A DNA stretch of 64,000 bases from Collimonas sp. OK307 (GTDB taxonomy: Bacteria; Pseudomonadota; Gammaproteobacteria; Burkholderiales; Burkholderiaceae_D), in contig NZ_FOQI01000006.1 of NCBI RefSeq assembly GCF_900113705.1, forward strand, positions 62,001 to 126,000, read 5' to 3'. Position 1 is the first letter of the stretch. Every line of letters begins with the position of its first letter. Both the position numbers and the translations under genes were made by a program. Shown in pieces: positions 1-8,195 of the stretch. The notes beneath the pieces are model-generated. The model saw only the letters and a list, made by a program, of their open reading frames with translations, did not search any database and was not told the origin of the DNA.

Positions 1-666
1 TTGTCGAAACGCGGCGCTGCTGTCGGCCACCAGCATCTGGCAATCACCCAGCAAATAGCGATGCTTGCCGCCGCTGGTGCGCCACACCAGGGCACGGTCG
101 CGTGAATCGAATTCTTCGACGCCGTTGGCAGTCTCTATCACCTCGGGCCCCGACATCGCCAGCCGCCCTTCTTCCGACATCACGATCGCATTGGCGCAGC
201 GGGCGACGATGCCCATGCCGCCGAAACAACCGTTGGAACCGCCGACCAGCACAATCACCGGAATGCCGGCAGCGCGCACCTCAAGCAAGGCACGCATGAC
301 TTCGGACACGGCAATCAGGCCGGCATTGGCTTCATGCAAACGCACGCCGCCGGTCTCCAGCAACAGCAACACGGCATACGGACGGTCACGCAGAGCGCGC
401 TGCAACAAACCGGTAAGCTTGGCGCCGTGCACCTCGCCCACCGCGCCGCCCATGAACCCGCCCTCTTGCGCCGCCACGAATACGCACTCGCCATGCAGCC
501 GCCCCTGGCCGACCGCCACGCCATCGTCAAACGATACCGGCGCATCCAGCTGCCCCAGATGCGGGCTGACGGTTCTTAGCGCGGGTGGCAGGAACTCATA
601 AAAACTGTCGACATCCAGCACCGCAAACAAGCGTTCGCGCGCGTTCGCTTCCAGGTAGCTGCTCAT
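1..666 (-). CDS. mdcD: Malonate decarboxylase beta subunit (partial, cut by left edge)
   Basis: The frame reads from an ATG at 666 to the window edge without a stop, giving the first 222 residues of a carboxyltransferase-like protein. It opens MSSYLEANARERLFAVLD and contains the crotonase-like glycine-rich stretches GGFMGGAVGEVHG and LVGGSNGCFGGMG typical of MdcD. With MdcE it forms the carboxy-lyase that removes CO2 from malonyl-S-ACP on the MdcC carrier. The start overlaps the mdcC stop as ATGA, so the two are translationally coupled. The rest of the gene, and presumably mdcE, mdcG, mdcB and mdcH, lie beyond the edge. Confidence 0.9.
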   Translation of the reverse strand, partial: MSSYLEANARERLFAVLDVDSFYEFLPPALRTVSPHLGQLDAPVSFDDGVAVGQGRLHGECVFVAAQEGGFMGGAVGEVHGAKLTGLLQRALRDRPYAVLLLLETGGVRLHEANAGLIAVSEVMRALLEVRAAGIPVIVLVGGSNGCFGGMGIVARCANAIVMSEEGRLAMSGPEVIETANGVEEFDSRDRALVWRTSGGKHRYLLGDCQMLVADSSAAFRQ

Positions 667-977
667 GGTGTTTTCCCGGTCATTGCCTGCAACGCCTGAT
701 CCAGGCGCAAGCTGACCACCGCCGGGGTGGCTCCCATGTCATTGATCGCGATACGGGCGTCGGCCAGTTGCCAGCGGTCCTGGAAATCGCCCAGCACAGC
801 TTCCCAGATAGCACCGAATCCGCGCGCAGCAGTCCTGATTTCAATCGTGCAGGCGCCGTTCAGCGCAACCGATTCCACCAGCACTTCCAGGTTGCCCGAA
901 CTGACCACGCCGGACAGCTGGGCAGTGGGCGGAAGCCGGTGCTTACCATGCTCAAAACGAAAATTCAAAGTTTCCAC
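663..977 (-). CDS. mdcC: Malonate decarboxylase acyl carrier protein (delta subunit)
   Basis: A 104-residue protein, the usual MdcC length. In this family a serine carries the 2'-(5''-phosphoribosyl)-3'-dephospho-CoA prosthetic group on which acetyl and malonyl groups are exchanged. I chose the GTG start at 977 (VETLNFRFEHGKH): known MdcC proteins begin METL, and a GGAGGT ribosome binding site lies at 981-986, rather close (3 nt). An ATG further upstream at 1013 would add 12 unrelated residues. It sits between mdcA and mdcD and overlaps mdcD by 4 nt. Confidence 0.88.
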   Translation of the reverse strand: METLNFRFEHGKHRLPPTAQLSGVVSSGNLEVLVESVALNGACTIEIRTAARGFGAIWEAVLGDFQDRWQLADARIAINDMGATPAVVSLRLDQALQAMTGKTP

Positions 978-1057
978 GAGACCTCCATACAGCAATGCTT
1001 TACACCAACTCAAGTCTTGCCTCAGCTCATTACGTCAGCTCAATACTGCTGCCATCT

Positions 1058-2719
1058 TTACCAGTTCCTGAAGCGTCTCGGCGGATTGTACAAACCGCCC
1101 GAGGCGCGCACCAGATCCTTCATGCTTTTTGCCGCCAACAAGTCGCGCGTCGCCAGCCGTTTATCTATGCCGAGATCCTCAGGCCGCTGGATGATTCCCC
1201 GATCACGCAGGTTTTCGACCATGCGCTTGTCGCGCCCCAGCCCGACCGGGGTGTAGCCGGCAACGCCGCGCACTGCCTGCTCGCGTTCTTCGTCGCTGCG
1301 GCATAACAGCAAATTGGCCAGTCCTTCTTCGGTCAGGATGTGGCTCACGTCATCGCCATAAATCATCACCGGTGGAATCGCCATATCGGCTTGCTCAGCC
1401 AGCTCCCAGGCGTCCAGCCGTTCGACGAATGCCGGCTGCATGTGCTCGCGGAAGGTCTCGACGATTTGCACCACCAGTTTTTGTCCACGTGGAATCAGGT
1501 TCTTGCCTTCACGCGCCTGGCGTCCGGCTTTCAGCCAGGCCGGGCTGGCATGACGCCGGCCGCGCGCATCGGCGCCCATATTCGGCGCACCGCCGAAACC
1601 GGCGATGCGACCGGCGGTCGCAGTCGATGAATTGCCTTGCAAATCGATTTGCAGGGTCGAACCGATGAACATGTCGCAAGCATAGTGGCCAGCCATCTGG
1701 CTGAAAGCGCGGTTGCTGCGCATCGAACCGTCGTGACCGACAAAAAAAACATCCGGACGGGCCCGGATGTATTCTTCCATGCCGAGTTCTGAACCGAAGG
1801 AATGGATAGACTCGACGAAACCGGCCTCGATGGCCGGAATCAGCGCCGGATGCGGATTAAGCGCCCAGTGCTTGCAGATCTTGCCTTTCAAGCCCAGCGA
1901 TGCGGCATAAGTCGGCAAAATCAGCTCGATCGCGGCAGTATCAAAACCGATACCGTGATTCAGGCGCTGCACCTGGTATTCGGCATAGATACCCTTGATC
2001 GCCATCATCGCCATCAATACCTGGATCTCGGATATCTGCGCCGGATCGCGGGTAAACAATGGTTCGATGTAGTGCGGGGTCGGCGCTTCCACCACGAAAT
2101 TGACCCAGTCCGCCGGGATATCCACGCGCGGCAGCACATCGACTATCTCGTTAACCTGGGCGATCACGATGCCGCCACTGAAGGCAGTGGCTTCGACAAT
2201 CGCCGGTGTGTCTTCGGTATTCGGCCCGGTGTAGAGATTGCCGTGGCGGTCCGCCGCCTGCGCTGCGACCAGGGCCACGCGCGGCGTCAGGTCGACAAAG
2301 TAGCGGCCGAACAATTCCAGATAGGTATGAATCGCGCCGATATTCAATTTGCCGGCCGCTACTAGCCTGGCGAGGCGCACCGCCTGCGGTCCTGAAAAGG
2401 AAAAATCCAGGCGATCGGCGACACCGTTTTCAAACACATCCAGGTGTTCAGGCAAAGCCAGCACCGACAGCAGCATGTGCAGGCCGCTGATACGGCTGGA
2501 ATCGAGCCTGGCCAGGGCTTTGGCCAGGAAATCGGCCTGTTTCTGGTTATTCCCTTCCAGGCAAACCCGGTCGCCGGATTCCAGCACGCTGTATAGCAAG
2601 TCCGCAATCCGTCCGGTGTCTACCAGTTTGCCTTTGCAGGCACTGCCAAGGACGTTGGCGGCGCGCTGCAGGCGCTGTTCGCGATTGGTATTACGTAAAT
2701 CCCAGCGCCGCCCGTCCAT
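1058..2719 (-). CDS. mdcA: Malonate decarboxylase alpha subunit (acetyl-S-ACP:malonate ACP transferase)
   Basis: A 553-residue CoA-transferase-like protein, full length for MdcA. It exchanges acetate on the carrier protein for malonate, the first step of the biotin-independent malonate decarboxylase cycle. The N-terminus (MDGRRWDLRNTNREQRLQ) and the C-terminal GVAGYTPVGLGRDKRMVENLRDRG segment are as in the family. The start overlaps the TRAP large permease stop (TAATG), so transporter and enzyme genes form one operon. Confidence 0.93.
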   Translation of the reverse strand: MDGRRWDLRNTNREQRLQRAANVLGSACKGKLVDTGRIADLLYSVLESGDRVCLEGNNQKQADFLAKALARLDSSRISGLHMLLSVLALPEHLDVFENGVADRLDFSFSGPQAVRLARLVAAGKLNIGAIHTYLELFGRYFVDLTPRVALVAAQAADRHGNLYTGPNTEDTPAIVEATAFSGGIVIAQVNEIVDVLPRVDIPADWVNFVVEAPTPHYIEPLFTRDPAQISEIQVLMAMMAIKGIYAEYQVQRLNHGIGFDTAAIELILPTYAASLGLKGKICKHWALNPHPALIPAIEAGFVESIHSFGSELGMEEYIRARPDVFFVGHDGSMRSNRAFSQMAGHYACDMFIGSTLQIDLQGNSSTATAGRIAGFGGAPNMGADARGRRHASPAWLKAGRQAREGKNLIPRGQKLVVQIVETFREHMQPAFVERLDAWELAEQADMAIPPVMIYGDDVSHILTEEGLANLLLCRSDEEREQAVRGVAGYTPVGLGRDKRMVENLRDRGIIQRPEDLGIDKRLATRDLLAAKSMKDLVRASGGLYNPPRRFRNW

Positions 2720-4068
2720 TACCTTACTCCCATCAACATATCAGGCAATCCGGTGACAATGCCCGGGAACAGGCAAAGCAGGATGATCGCCAGGAACATC
2801 AGCAGCAAGAACGGCAACGTGCCTTTGATCACATCCGATAACGGAATATCGGGCGCAATGTTCTTGATGACAAACAGGTTCAAACCTACCGGCGGATGGA
2901 TCAAGCCCATTTCCATCACCACCGTCATCACCACGCCGAACCAGATCAGGTCGAACCCTGCTTCGCGCAGCGGCGGCAAGATGATCGGCGCGGTCATCAG
3001 GATGATCGATACCGGCGGCAGGAAAAAGCCGAGCACGATCACCATCAGCAAGATTACCGCCAGCAGCAGCCACTTCGACAGATGCAGGGCAACCACCCAT
3101 TGCGCCGCCGACTGGCTGATATGCAGGTAACTCATGACATAGGAATACAGCAAGGACATGCCGATAATCAGCAGCAGCATGCAGGATTCCTTGATGGTCG
3201 AATTCAGGAACGGCATCAGGTCGCGCGGCCGCCACATGCGATACACCACTGCTATCAGCACGATCGCCAGCAATGCGCCGAGACCGGCGGTCTCGGATGG
3301 CGTGGCAAAACCGCCGTACAAGGCAATCATCACGCCGATCAGCAAAATCAGGAAAGGCAGCACGCGCGGCAGCATTTCAACTTTTTGCGCAAGGGTGAAA
3401 TGCTCATCGTCCAGATAGGCCGACTTGACGCCGCCCTGGCTGTAGACGGCATGGGCAATCCGGTACTCCTTGCGCGCCCGGTACACGGCATAACCGGCAA
3501 ACAGGATCACCAGCAGCACGCCAGGACCGACGCCGGCCAGGAACAGCCGGCCCAGCGATTGTTCCGACGCCACCGCATACAAGATCATGGTGATTGAAGG
3601 CGGCAACAGAATACCGAGCGTACCGCCGGCAGCGATGATGCCGGCAGCAAAGCCCGGTGAGTAACCGCGTCGCCGCATTTCCGGAATGCCGGCAGAACCG
3701 ATCGCCGAGCAGGTTGCAGGCGAAGATCCGGCCATCGCCGCGAACAAGGCACAGGCAAAGACGTTGGCGATGCCGAGACCGCCCGGCACCCGGTTCAGCC
3801 AGGCATGGATCGCCGAATACAGATCGCGCCCGGCCGGCGATTTGCCGATGGCCGCCCCCTTCAAGATGAATAGTGGAATCGACAGCAAGGTAACCGAGGC
3901 GATTTCTTCGTACACGTTCTGTGTAACCGTATCAAGCGAGGACGCAGGCATGAAGAAATACATGAAACCGGTTGCGACGACACCGAGCGCAAACGCAATC
4001 GGCATGCCGGAACACATCACGACAATCGTGACAATGCCATACAAGGCACCTAAGGCAAGCGGACTCAT
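2719..4068 (-). CDS. TRAP transporter large permease, DctM family (probably malonate)
   Basis: A 449-residue, very hydrophobic protein with about a dozen membrane segments and the glycine-rich DctM pattern (GIPEMRRRGYSPGFAAGIIAAGGTLGILLPPS, given here only in part as key positions 130-160). It is the channel subunit of a tripartite ATP-independent periplasmic transporter. It lies between the small permease (4-nt overlap) and mdcA (1-nt overlap). Malonate as substrate is inferred from this coupling; TRAP malonate carriers (MatPQM) are known in rhizobia. Confidence 0.92.
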   Translation of the reverse strand: MSPLALGALYGIVTIVVMCSGMPIAFALGVVATGFMYFFMPASSLDTVTQNVYEEIASVTLLSIPLFILKGAAIGKSPAGRDLYSAIHAWLNRVPGGLGIANVFACALFAAMAGSSPATCSAIGSAGIPEMRRRGYSPGFAAGIIAAGGTLGILLPPSITMILYAVASEQSLGRLFLAGVGPGVLLVILFAGYAVYRARKEYRIAHAVYSQGGVKSAYLDDEHFTLAQKVEMLPRVLPFLILLIGVMIALYGGFATPSETAGLGALLAIVLIAVVYRMWRPRDLMPFLNSTIKESCMLLLIIGMSLLYSYVMSYLHISQSAAQWVVALHLSKWLLLAVILLMVIVLGFFLPPVSIILMTAPIILPPLREAGFDLIWFGVVMTVVMEMGLIHPPVGLNLFVIKNIAPDIPLSDVIKGTLPFLLLMFLAIILLCLFPGIVTGLPDMLMGVR

Positions 4069-4655
4069 TGCTCTCCCGAGACAGTTTTAGAATTGGCAGA
4101 CGTGCTGCGGTCGGTCAGGCGTGTCAATACTTGCACCAGTATCTGCAAGGTCAGTACTGTCATGCCGAGCGCCATCAGCGAATAGGGAATCCACAATGGC
4201 GGTGCAAAAGTGGATGAGGTGGTCTGGCCTTCCGACCATGCTTCATGGAACAACGTCCATGATTTCCATGAAAAGAACCCACAGAACAGGAAAGAGATCA
4301 CATCAACCAGCAGTAAACGCACCGCGTTCACTCCGGCCGGCAGTATCGAAGACAACGCTTCGATGCCGATGTGGCCGCGATACGACTGGGCGTAACCGGC
4401 ACACAGGAAGATCACGCCAACCAGCATGAATACCGTGGCGTCGTCCTGCCAGTCGGTAGGAACATGAAAGAAATAGCGCGCGACCACTGAATAAGTCATG
4501 ATCAGCGCTGTCAACATCAGCGCTGCCATGGAGAGATACAGCGCCAGTTTATTGAAGCGTTCGAGGACTCCGGCCAAGACCGCCACTACCGGATTATCCG
4601 GCATGGCAGGCAAGACGGGTCCGGCAGTCGGCTTCGTGTCGAAGCCGTGGCTCAT
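4065..4655 (-). CDS. TRAP transporter small permease, DctQ family
   Basis: A 196-residue protein with four predicted membrane helices, starting around residues 34, 76, 107 and 150, matching the DctQ layout. It pairs with the large permease next to it. Its start overlaps the stop of the binding-protein gene by 4 nt and its stop overlaps the large permease start by 4 nt, so all three subunits are made from one message. The N-terminal 25 residues are a soluble proline/aspartate-rich tail. Confidence 0.88.
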   Translation of the reverse strand: MSHGFDTKPTAGPVLPAMPDNPVVAVLAGVLERFNKLALYLSMAALMLTALIMTYSVVARYFFHVPTDWQDDATVFMLVGVIFLCAGYAQSYRGHIGIEALSSILPAGVNAVRLLLVDVISFLFCGFFSWKSWTLFHEAWSEGQTTSSTFAPPLWIPYSLMALGMTVLTLQILVQVLTRLTDRSTSANSKTVSGEQ

Positions 4656-5671
4656 AGGAGTTTCTCAGCCAGCTTCAGCAATTTTGCGCAGTTGTCGTTT
4701 CTCGCAGCGTAATCCTTCCACGCTGTGGTACGTGCGATGTCCTGCCACTTCTTGACCGTCGCCGCGTTCAGGTCGACCACCTTGGCGCCGGCTTTTTGAT
4801 AGACCGCAGCTACGCCGGAATCGTCGAGCCGCGCAGCGTCAATGGCAAACTTCTCCATCTCGGCGCCAACGGCCATCACCGCTACCTGCTGTTCCTTGGT
4901 GAGGCGATCGAAGGTAGCCTTGGAAATCATCAAAGGTTCCAACATATACCAATAGGCTTTATCGCGGCCGGTGGTCAGGCTCTTGGACACTTCTTCCAGG
5001 CGGAACGAAATCAGCGAGGTAGATGACGTCATGGCGGCATCCATCGCCCCGGTCTGCATCGCCGCATAGATTTCGTTGGACGGCAGCGTCACTACCGCGG
5101 CGCCGGCTTCTTTCAGGATCAAGTCCATTTCACGCGAACCGCCGCGCACCTTCAGCCCCTTGGCATCGGAAGGATCGACAATCGGCTTGGTGCGCGACGC
5201 CACACCGCCGGCCTGCCAGATCCAGCTGACGATGATGACGCCTTTTTCGAGCAGGATGCGCGACAGTTCCTTGCCGACTTCCGCATTCTTCCAGGCCGCG
5301 CCTTGCTCGTACGAAGTCACCAGGCCAGGCATCAGGCCGATGTTCACTTCCGGCACTTCGCCGCCGGCGTAGTTAAGCGGCACCAGGGAAAAATCCAGGG
5401 CGCCTTTGCGCATTGCAGAGAATTGGGAGTTGGTCTTCATCAATGAAGAGCCGGGATAGATTTCGAATTTCAGGCTACCGTTGGTGCGCTTGCTGACTTC
5501 AGCGGCGAACACGCGGGTCAGGCGATCACGGAAGTCGCCTTCACTGATGGTGCCCCCGGGAAATTGGTGGGAAATTTTCAAGGCGCTCGACTGCGCCCAG
5601 ACTGACGACATCGACCAGAACGGTGTGCTCGCCAGCGCGCCCAGCACCGCTCTTCTGCTGATTAAAGACAT
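4652..5671 (-). CDS. TRAP transporter substrate-binding protein, DctP family
   Basis: A 339-residue periplasmic binding protein with a signal peptide (residues 1-26, SRRAVLGAL near the start, cleavage after VWA). The body carries DctP hallmarks: a conserved arginine in the GLKVRGG segment, EIYAAMQTGAMDAA, and a C-terminal helix region. It is the first gene of the malonate operon and has a clear ribosome binding site (GAGGAG). The substrate is inferred to be malonate from the downstream mdc genes. Confidence 0.9.
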   Translation of the reverse strand: MSLISRRAVLGALASTPFWSMSSVWAQSSALKISHQFPGGTISEGDFRDRLTRVFAAEVSKRTNGSLKFEIYPGSSLMKTNSQFSAMRKGALDFSLVPLNYAGGEVPEVNIGLMPGLVTSYEQGAAWKNAEVGKELSRILLEKGVIIVSWIWQAGGVASRTKPIVDPSDAKGLKVRGGSREMDLILKEAGAAVVTLPSNEIYAAMQTGAMDAAMTSSTSLISFRLEEVSKSLTTGRDKAYWYMLEPLMISKATFDRLTKEQQVAVMAVGAEMEKFAIDAARLDDSGVAAVYQKAGAKVVDLNAATVKKWQDIARTTAWKDYAARNDNCAKLLKLAEKLL

Positions 5672-5770
5672 ATCCCCACTCCTCTGTTGGAAAATTATCG
5701 ATACAGTTTTAGCTACTTTTCACGCCATTATTGCTGAAGATAGATGCTATGTATTCTTCTTTCGTTTCCT

Positions 5771-5778
5771 TGTATACA
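5771..5778. promoter_or_regulatory. TGTATACA dyad, putative GntR (MdcY-like) operator
   Basis: A perfect 8-bp palindrome in the divergent region, 93 bp from the dctP start and 89 bp from the preferred gntR start. From memory, the malonate repressor MdcY of Acinetobacter recognises ATTGTATACAAT; here the wider context is CTTGTATACACG, so the inner 9 positions agree. FCD-type GntR regulators generally bind such sites. The link is inference. Confidence 0.5.
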
Positions 5779-5866
5779 CGATATTCCATAAAACATTTTC
5801 ATGTCAACGAATAAATACGCTTTACAATCAAATCTCGGTACACATAATCCCAGAAACGGCCAAATT

Positions 5867-6556
5867 ATGCTCACAACAAAAAATCGCTCGGAATCGCTAC
5901 GCGAAACCATCGAAGAAATGATTGCAGTTGGTGAGTTTCGCCCGGGCCAGCATCTCGATGAAACCGACCTGGCTATCAAGTTCGGCGTTTCTCGCACGCC
6001 TGTGCGGGAGGCCTTGATCCAGCTGGCTTCGATGGGCATCGTAGTAACTCGCCCGCGACGCGGCACCGTAGTTGCCGAAATCGGTCCACGCCAGCTGGTG
6101 GAAATGTTTGAGGTGATGGCGGAGCTGGAAGCCATGTGCGGACGCCTGGCGGCGCGCAGGATGTCCGGCGAAGAACACGCCAGCCTGCTGGCGGCGCACC
6201 AGGCCTGCATGGAAGCGCGCGACGCCCACGATCCCGACACCTACTTCTATAAGAACGAAGCCTTCCATGGCGCCATCTACGAAGGCAGCCACAACGCCTT
6301 CCTGGTGGCCCAGGCGCAATCGCTGCAGCGCAGGTTGCGGCCATATCGACGGCTGCAGCTGCGGGTGCGCGATCGTTTGAACGTCTCGTACCAGGAGCAT
6401 GACGGCGTAGTGCAAGCCATCATCGCCGGCGACAGCGAGCTGACGGCCGACTTGCTGCGCCAGCACGTGACGGTTCAGGGGCAACGCTTTGCGGACCTGA
6501 TCGCCTCGCTGCAGCAACTGACTGTGAAGCCGGAGCCGCTGTATAAATATAGCTAG
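5867..6556 (+). CDS. GntR-family regulator (FCD type), probable malonate operon regulator
   Basis: About 229 residues from the ATG at 5867 (MLTTKNRSESLRETIEE). An N-terminal winged helix (GEFRPGQHLDETDLAIKFGVSRTPVREAL) is followed by an all-helical FCD effector domain with the metal-site pattern of acidic residue and histidines (EAFHGAIYEGSHN, QEHDGVVQAI, RQHV). An upstream ATG at 5801 would add 22 residues that look unlike the family and has no ribosome binding site; the site before 5867 is also weak. It is divergent from the TRAP-mdc operon, as mdcY is in other malonate clusters. Its 3' end overlaps the convergent gene at 6420-6974. Confidence 0.85.
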   Translation: MLTTKNRSESLRETIEEMIAVGEFRPGQHLDETDLAIKFGVSRTPVREALIQLASMGIVVTRPRRGTVVAEIGPRQLVEMFEVMAELEAMCGRLAARRMSGEEHASLLAAHQACMEARDAHDPDTYFYKNEAFHGAIYEGSHNAFLVAQAQSLQRRLRPYRRLQLRVRDRLNVSYQEHDGVVQAIIAGDSELTADLLRQHVTVQGQRFADLIASLQQLTVKPEPLYKYS

Positions 6557-6974
6557 CTTCTTGCAGCGGCCGGGCCTGGCCGCTACGCACTGGCAAGCAC
6601 TGCAAGACGCCGAAGACGACTTCCATCAGCGTGAAGCCGAGAATAATCACGCTGGCTCCATGGGCGACAGCATAGATTTGCCATGCCGCAAAAAGGAATC
6701 GCGCCGCCGCATCGTAGCGGCCGAATTGCTGCTGCGGATCGCGGATACGCAATACAGCCCACACCGTGACAACAGATCCCAGCAAGTTTGCCATCAGCAT
6801 GTGGACCGGCTCGAATGCTGGAAATCCGCCGGCCAGTTGCCACCTCTGCACCAGCCACAATAAACTCGCGTGCACCGCGGCAAAGGTCCAGGGTGTGGCA
6901 AAGCCGATGGTGGCCACCAGGTCGTACCAGGCACTGGCGCGGACGATGCGGCGATATTGCGTTTGATCGATCAT
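6420..6974 (-). CDS. Hypothetical integral membrane protein next to MerR regulator
   Basis: A 184-residue protein with about four hydrophobic segments in the first 130 residues (around 18-40, 60-78, 90-108, 110-128), then a basic, proline/serine-rich tail. The tail, roughly 45 residues, is antisense to the gntR 3' end, so the true C-terminus is inside a convergent overlap of 137 bp. I do not recognise the family with certainty. A MerR-type promoter lies 45 bp upstream of its start, so it is probably the target of the divergent merR gene. Confidence 0.65.
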   Translation of the reverse strand: MIDQTQYRRIVRASAWYDLVATIGFATPWTFAAVHASLLWLVQRWQLAGGFPAFEPVHMLMANLLGSVVTVWAVLRIRDPQQQFGRYDAAARFLFAAWQIYAVAHGASVIILGFTLMEVVFGVLQCLPVRSGQARPLQEASYIYTAAPASQSVAAARRSGPQSVAPEPSRAGAASRPSARCRRR

Positions 6975-7010
6975 TTTCTACCCTCCCCTCAAAAGAATGA
7001 ATGAGCAATC

Positions 7011-7042
7011 AGGGTAAAGCCTCGGGTACACTCCAAGGTCAA
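7011..7042 (-). promoter_or_regulatory. MerR-type promoter with dyad in an over-long spacer
   Basis: On the minus strand TTGACC (7037-7042) is followed after 19-20 bp by TTACCC/TACCCT (7011-7017). The spacer holds the imperfect dyad CCTTGG...CCGAGG (7020-7038). Over-long spacers with a central dyad are the hallmark of promoters that MerR proteins twist into activity. The promoter faces the membrane protein gene; the dyad also lies 22 bp before the merR start, allowing autoregulation. Confidence 0.6.
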
Positions 7043-7060
7043 GCAAAACCGGGAGAAAAA

Positions 7061-7426
7061 ATGCGCATCGGCAGTTTAGCTTCGGCCAGCGGCCTTAGCC
7101 GCGATACATTGCGTTTCTACGAGGAGCGCGGATTGATACGCTCCGCGCGCGGCAGCAACGGTTATCGGATCTATCACCCCGAAACCGTCGAGATACTCGG
7201 ATACATCCGGACCGCCCAAAAACTGGGGTTCAGTTTGAATGAGATCGGTGCTAGCTTGCCTGACTTGCTGGACACGCCAGCGCCCGACGAAGCGGTTGCC
7301 GCATTGCTGATGGAGAAAGTGGCGATCATCGATCAGAAGATTGCCGAACTGGCTGACCTCAAGCGAGAGTTGCTGGGACGGGTGGCATTGAAGTGTCCGC
7401 TACTGAGCACGCCTGAAGCCGGGTAG
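7061..7426 (+). CDS. MerR-family transcriptional regulator
   Basis: 121 residues from the ATG at 7061, which has a GGGAG ribosome binding site. The N-terminal helix-turn-helix MRIGSLASASGLSRDTLRFY and wing EERGLIRSARGSNGYR are classic MerR; a dimerising coiled coil covers about 75-110. The C-terminus has a single cysteine (ALKCPLL) rather than the paired cysteines of metal sensors, so the effector is unclear. An upstream in-frame ATG at 7001 would add a 20-residue extension lying over the operator and is disfavoured. Confidence 0.87.
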   Translation: MRIGSLASASGLSRDTLRFYEERGLIRSARGSNGYRIYHPETVEILGYIRTAQKLGFSLNEIGASLPDLLDTPAPDEAVAALLMEKVAIIDQKIAELADLKRELLGRVALKCPLLSTPEAG

Positions 7427-7467
7427 ATAAAGCACCAGGGTTTCATGCTGCGAACTGTGCCGCCGCA

Positions 7468-7992
7468 TTACTTGACCGTATCGGCGGCAGCTTTACACAC
7501 AGTAGCGTCCTGATCGCCGGTGCCGCCACTACAGCCGATCGCACCGACAAGCTTTCCGCCTTCTAGGAGCGGAAACCCTCCCGGCGATGCCACCAACCCT
7601 GCATCCAGCGTTTGCACGTATCCATGCCCGGTTTCGAACTGATTGTAGAAGAGCCGTGTCTCGCGACGAAATCTCGCAGAGGTGCGTGCCTTGTTCTGCG
7701 ATATCGCAATCGACGCCAGTTGCGCGCCATCCATCCGTTCGAATGCGAGGAGTTCGCCATGCGTGTCGACGACCGCAATATTCATTTTCCAGTCGTGTTT
7801 CTTCGCTTCGTTTTCCGCAATCGTGAGCAGCCTCTTCGCGGTGTCCAGACCAATCGTGGCGCCATAGGGAATGTCGAATGGCATCTTGTCGGGCGTCCCG
7901 CCCGCCGAGGGTTGTGAGGCGGGGGCTTGCGCCGTCGCGGCGGCTGCCACGACCAGGCAGGCTGCGCACGCGATCTGGATGAGGCTTTGCAT
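7468..7992 (-). CDS. Secreted GlcG/HbpS-like protein (DUF336)
   Basis: 174 residues from the ATG at 7992, chosen because it begins a clean signal peptide (MQSLIQIACAACLVVAAAATAQA) and has GGGAGAAG upstream. The mature part has the GlcG/HbpS pattern: AKRLLTIAENEAKKHDWKMNIAVVDTHGE, then a glycine-rich end (ASPGGFPLLEGGKLVGAIGCSGG). Family members bind haem or cobalamin-like ligands or are of unknown role in catabolic operons. It is convergent with merR and co-directional with the AraC gene upstream, 200 bp away. Confidence 0.8.
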   Translation of the reverse strand: MQSLIQIACAACLVVAAAATAQAPASQPSAGGTPDKMPFDIPYGATIGLDTAKRLLTIAENEAKKHDWKMNIAVVDTHGELLAFERMDGAQLASIAISQNKARTSARFRRETRLFYNQFETGHGYVQTLDAGLVASPGGFPLLEGGKLVGAIGCSGGTGDQDATVCKAAADTVK

Positions 7993-8195
7993 CGCATCTT
8001 CTCCCATGGATTGGCGGAAGCCGCCCGCATGATACTGTGCCGGAGCATTGCGCACGCTGGGCTGGTTGTTTTCAACTCTAGTGCGGCGCAGAGTGGCGCG
8101 CAAGGGTCATTTGTTCAGTTTTCACCTCAAAATGATGCAGCGCGCAAAGCAGCGTGGGCTTTTTTTCCTTTGCACGGCGCTTTGGTGCAATTGGA

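Noticed and set aside
5728-6240. 170-codon open frame on the minus strand
   Set aside because: Covers the gntR gene in antisense and the divergent promoter; serine/arginine-rich shadow.
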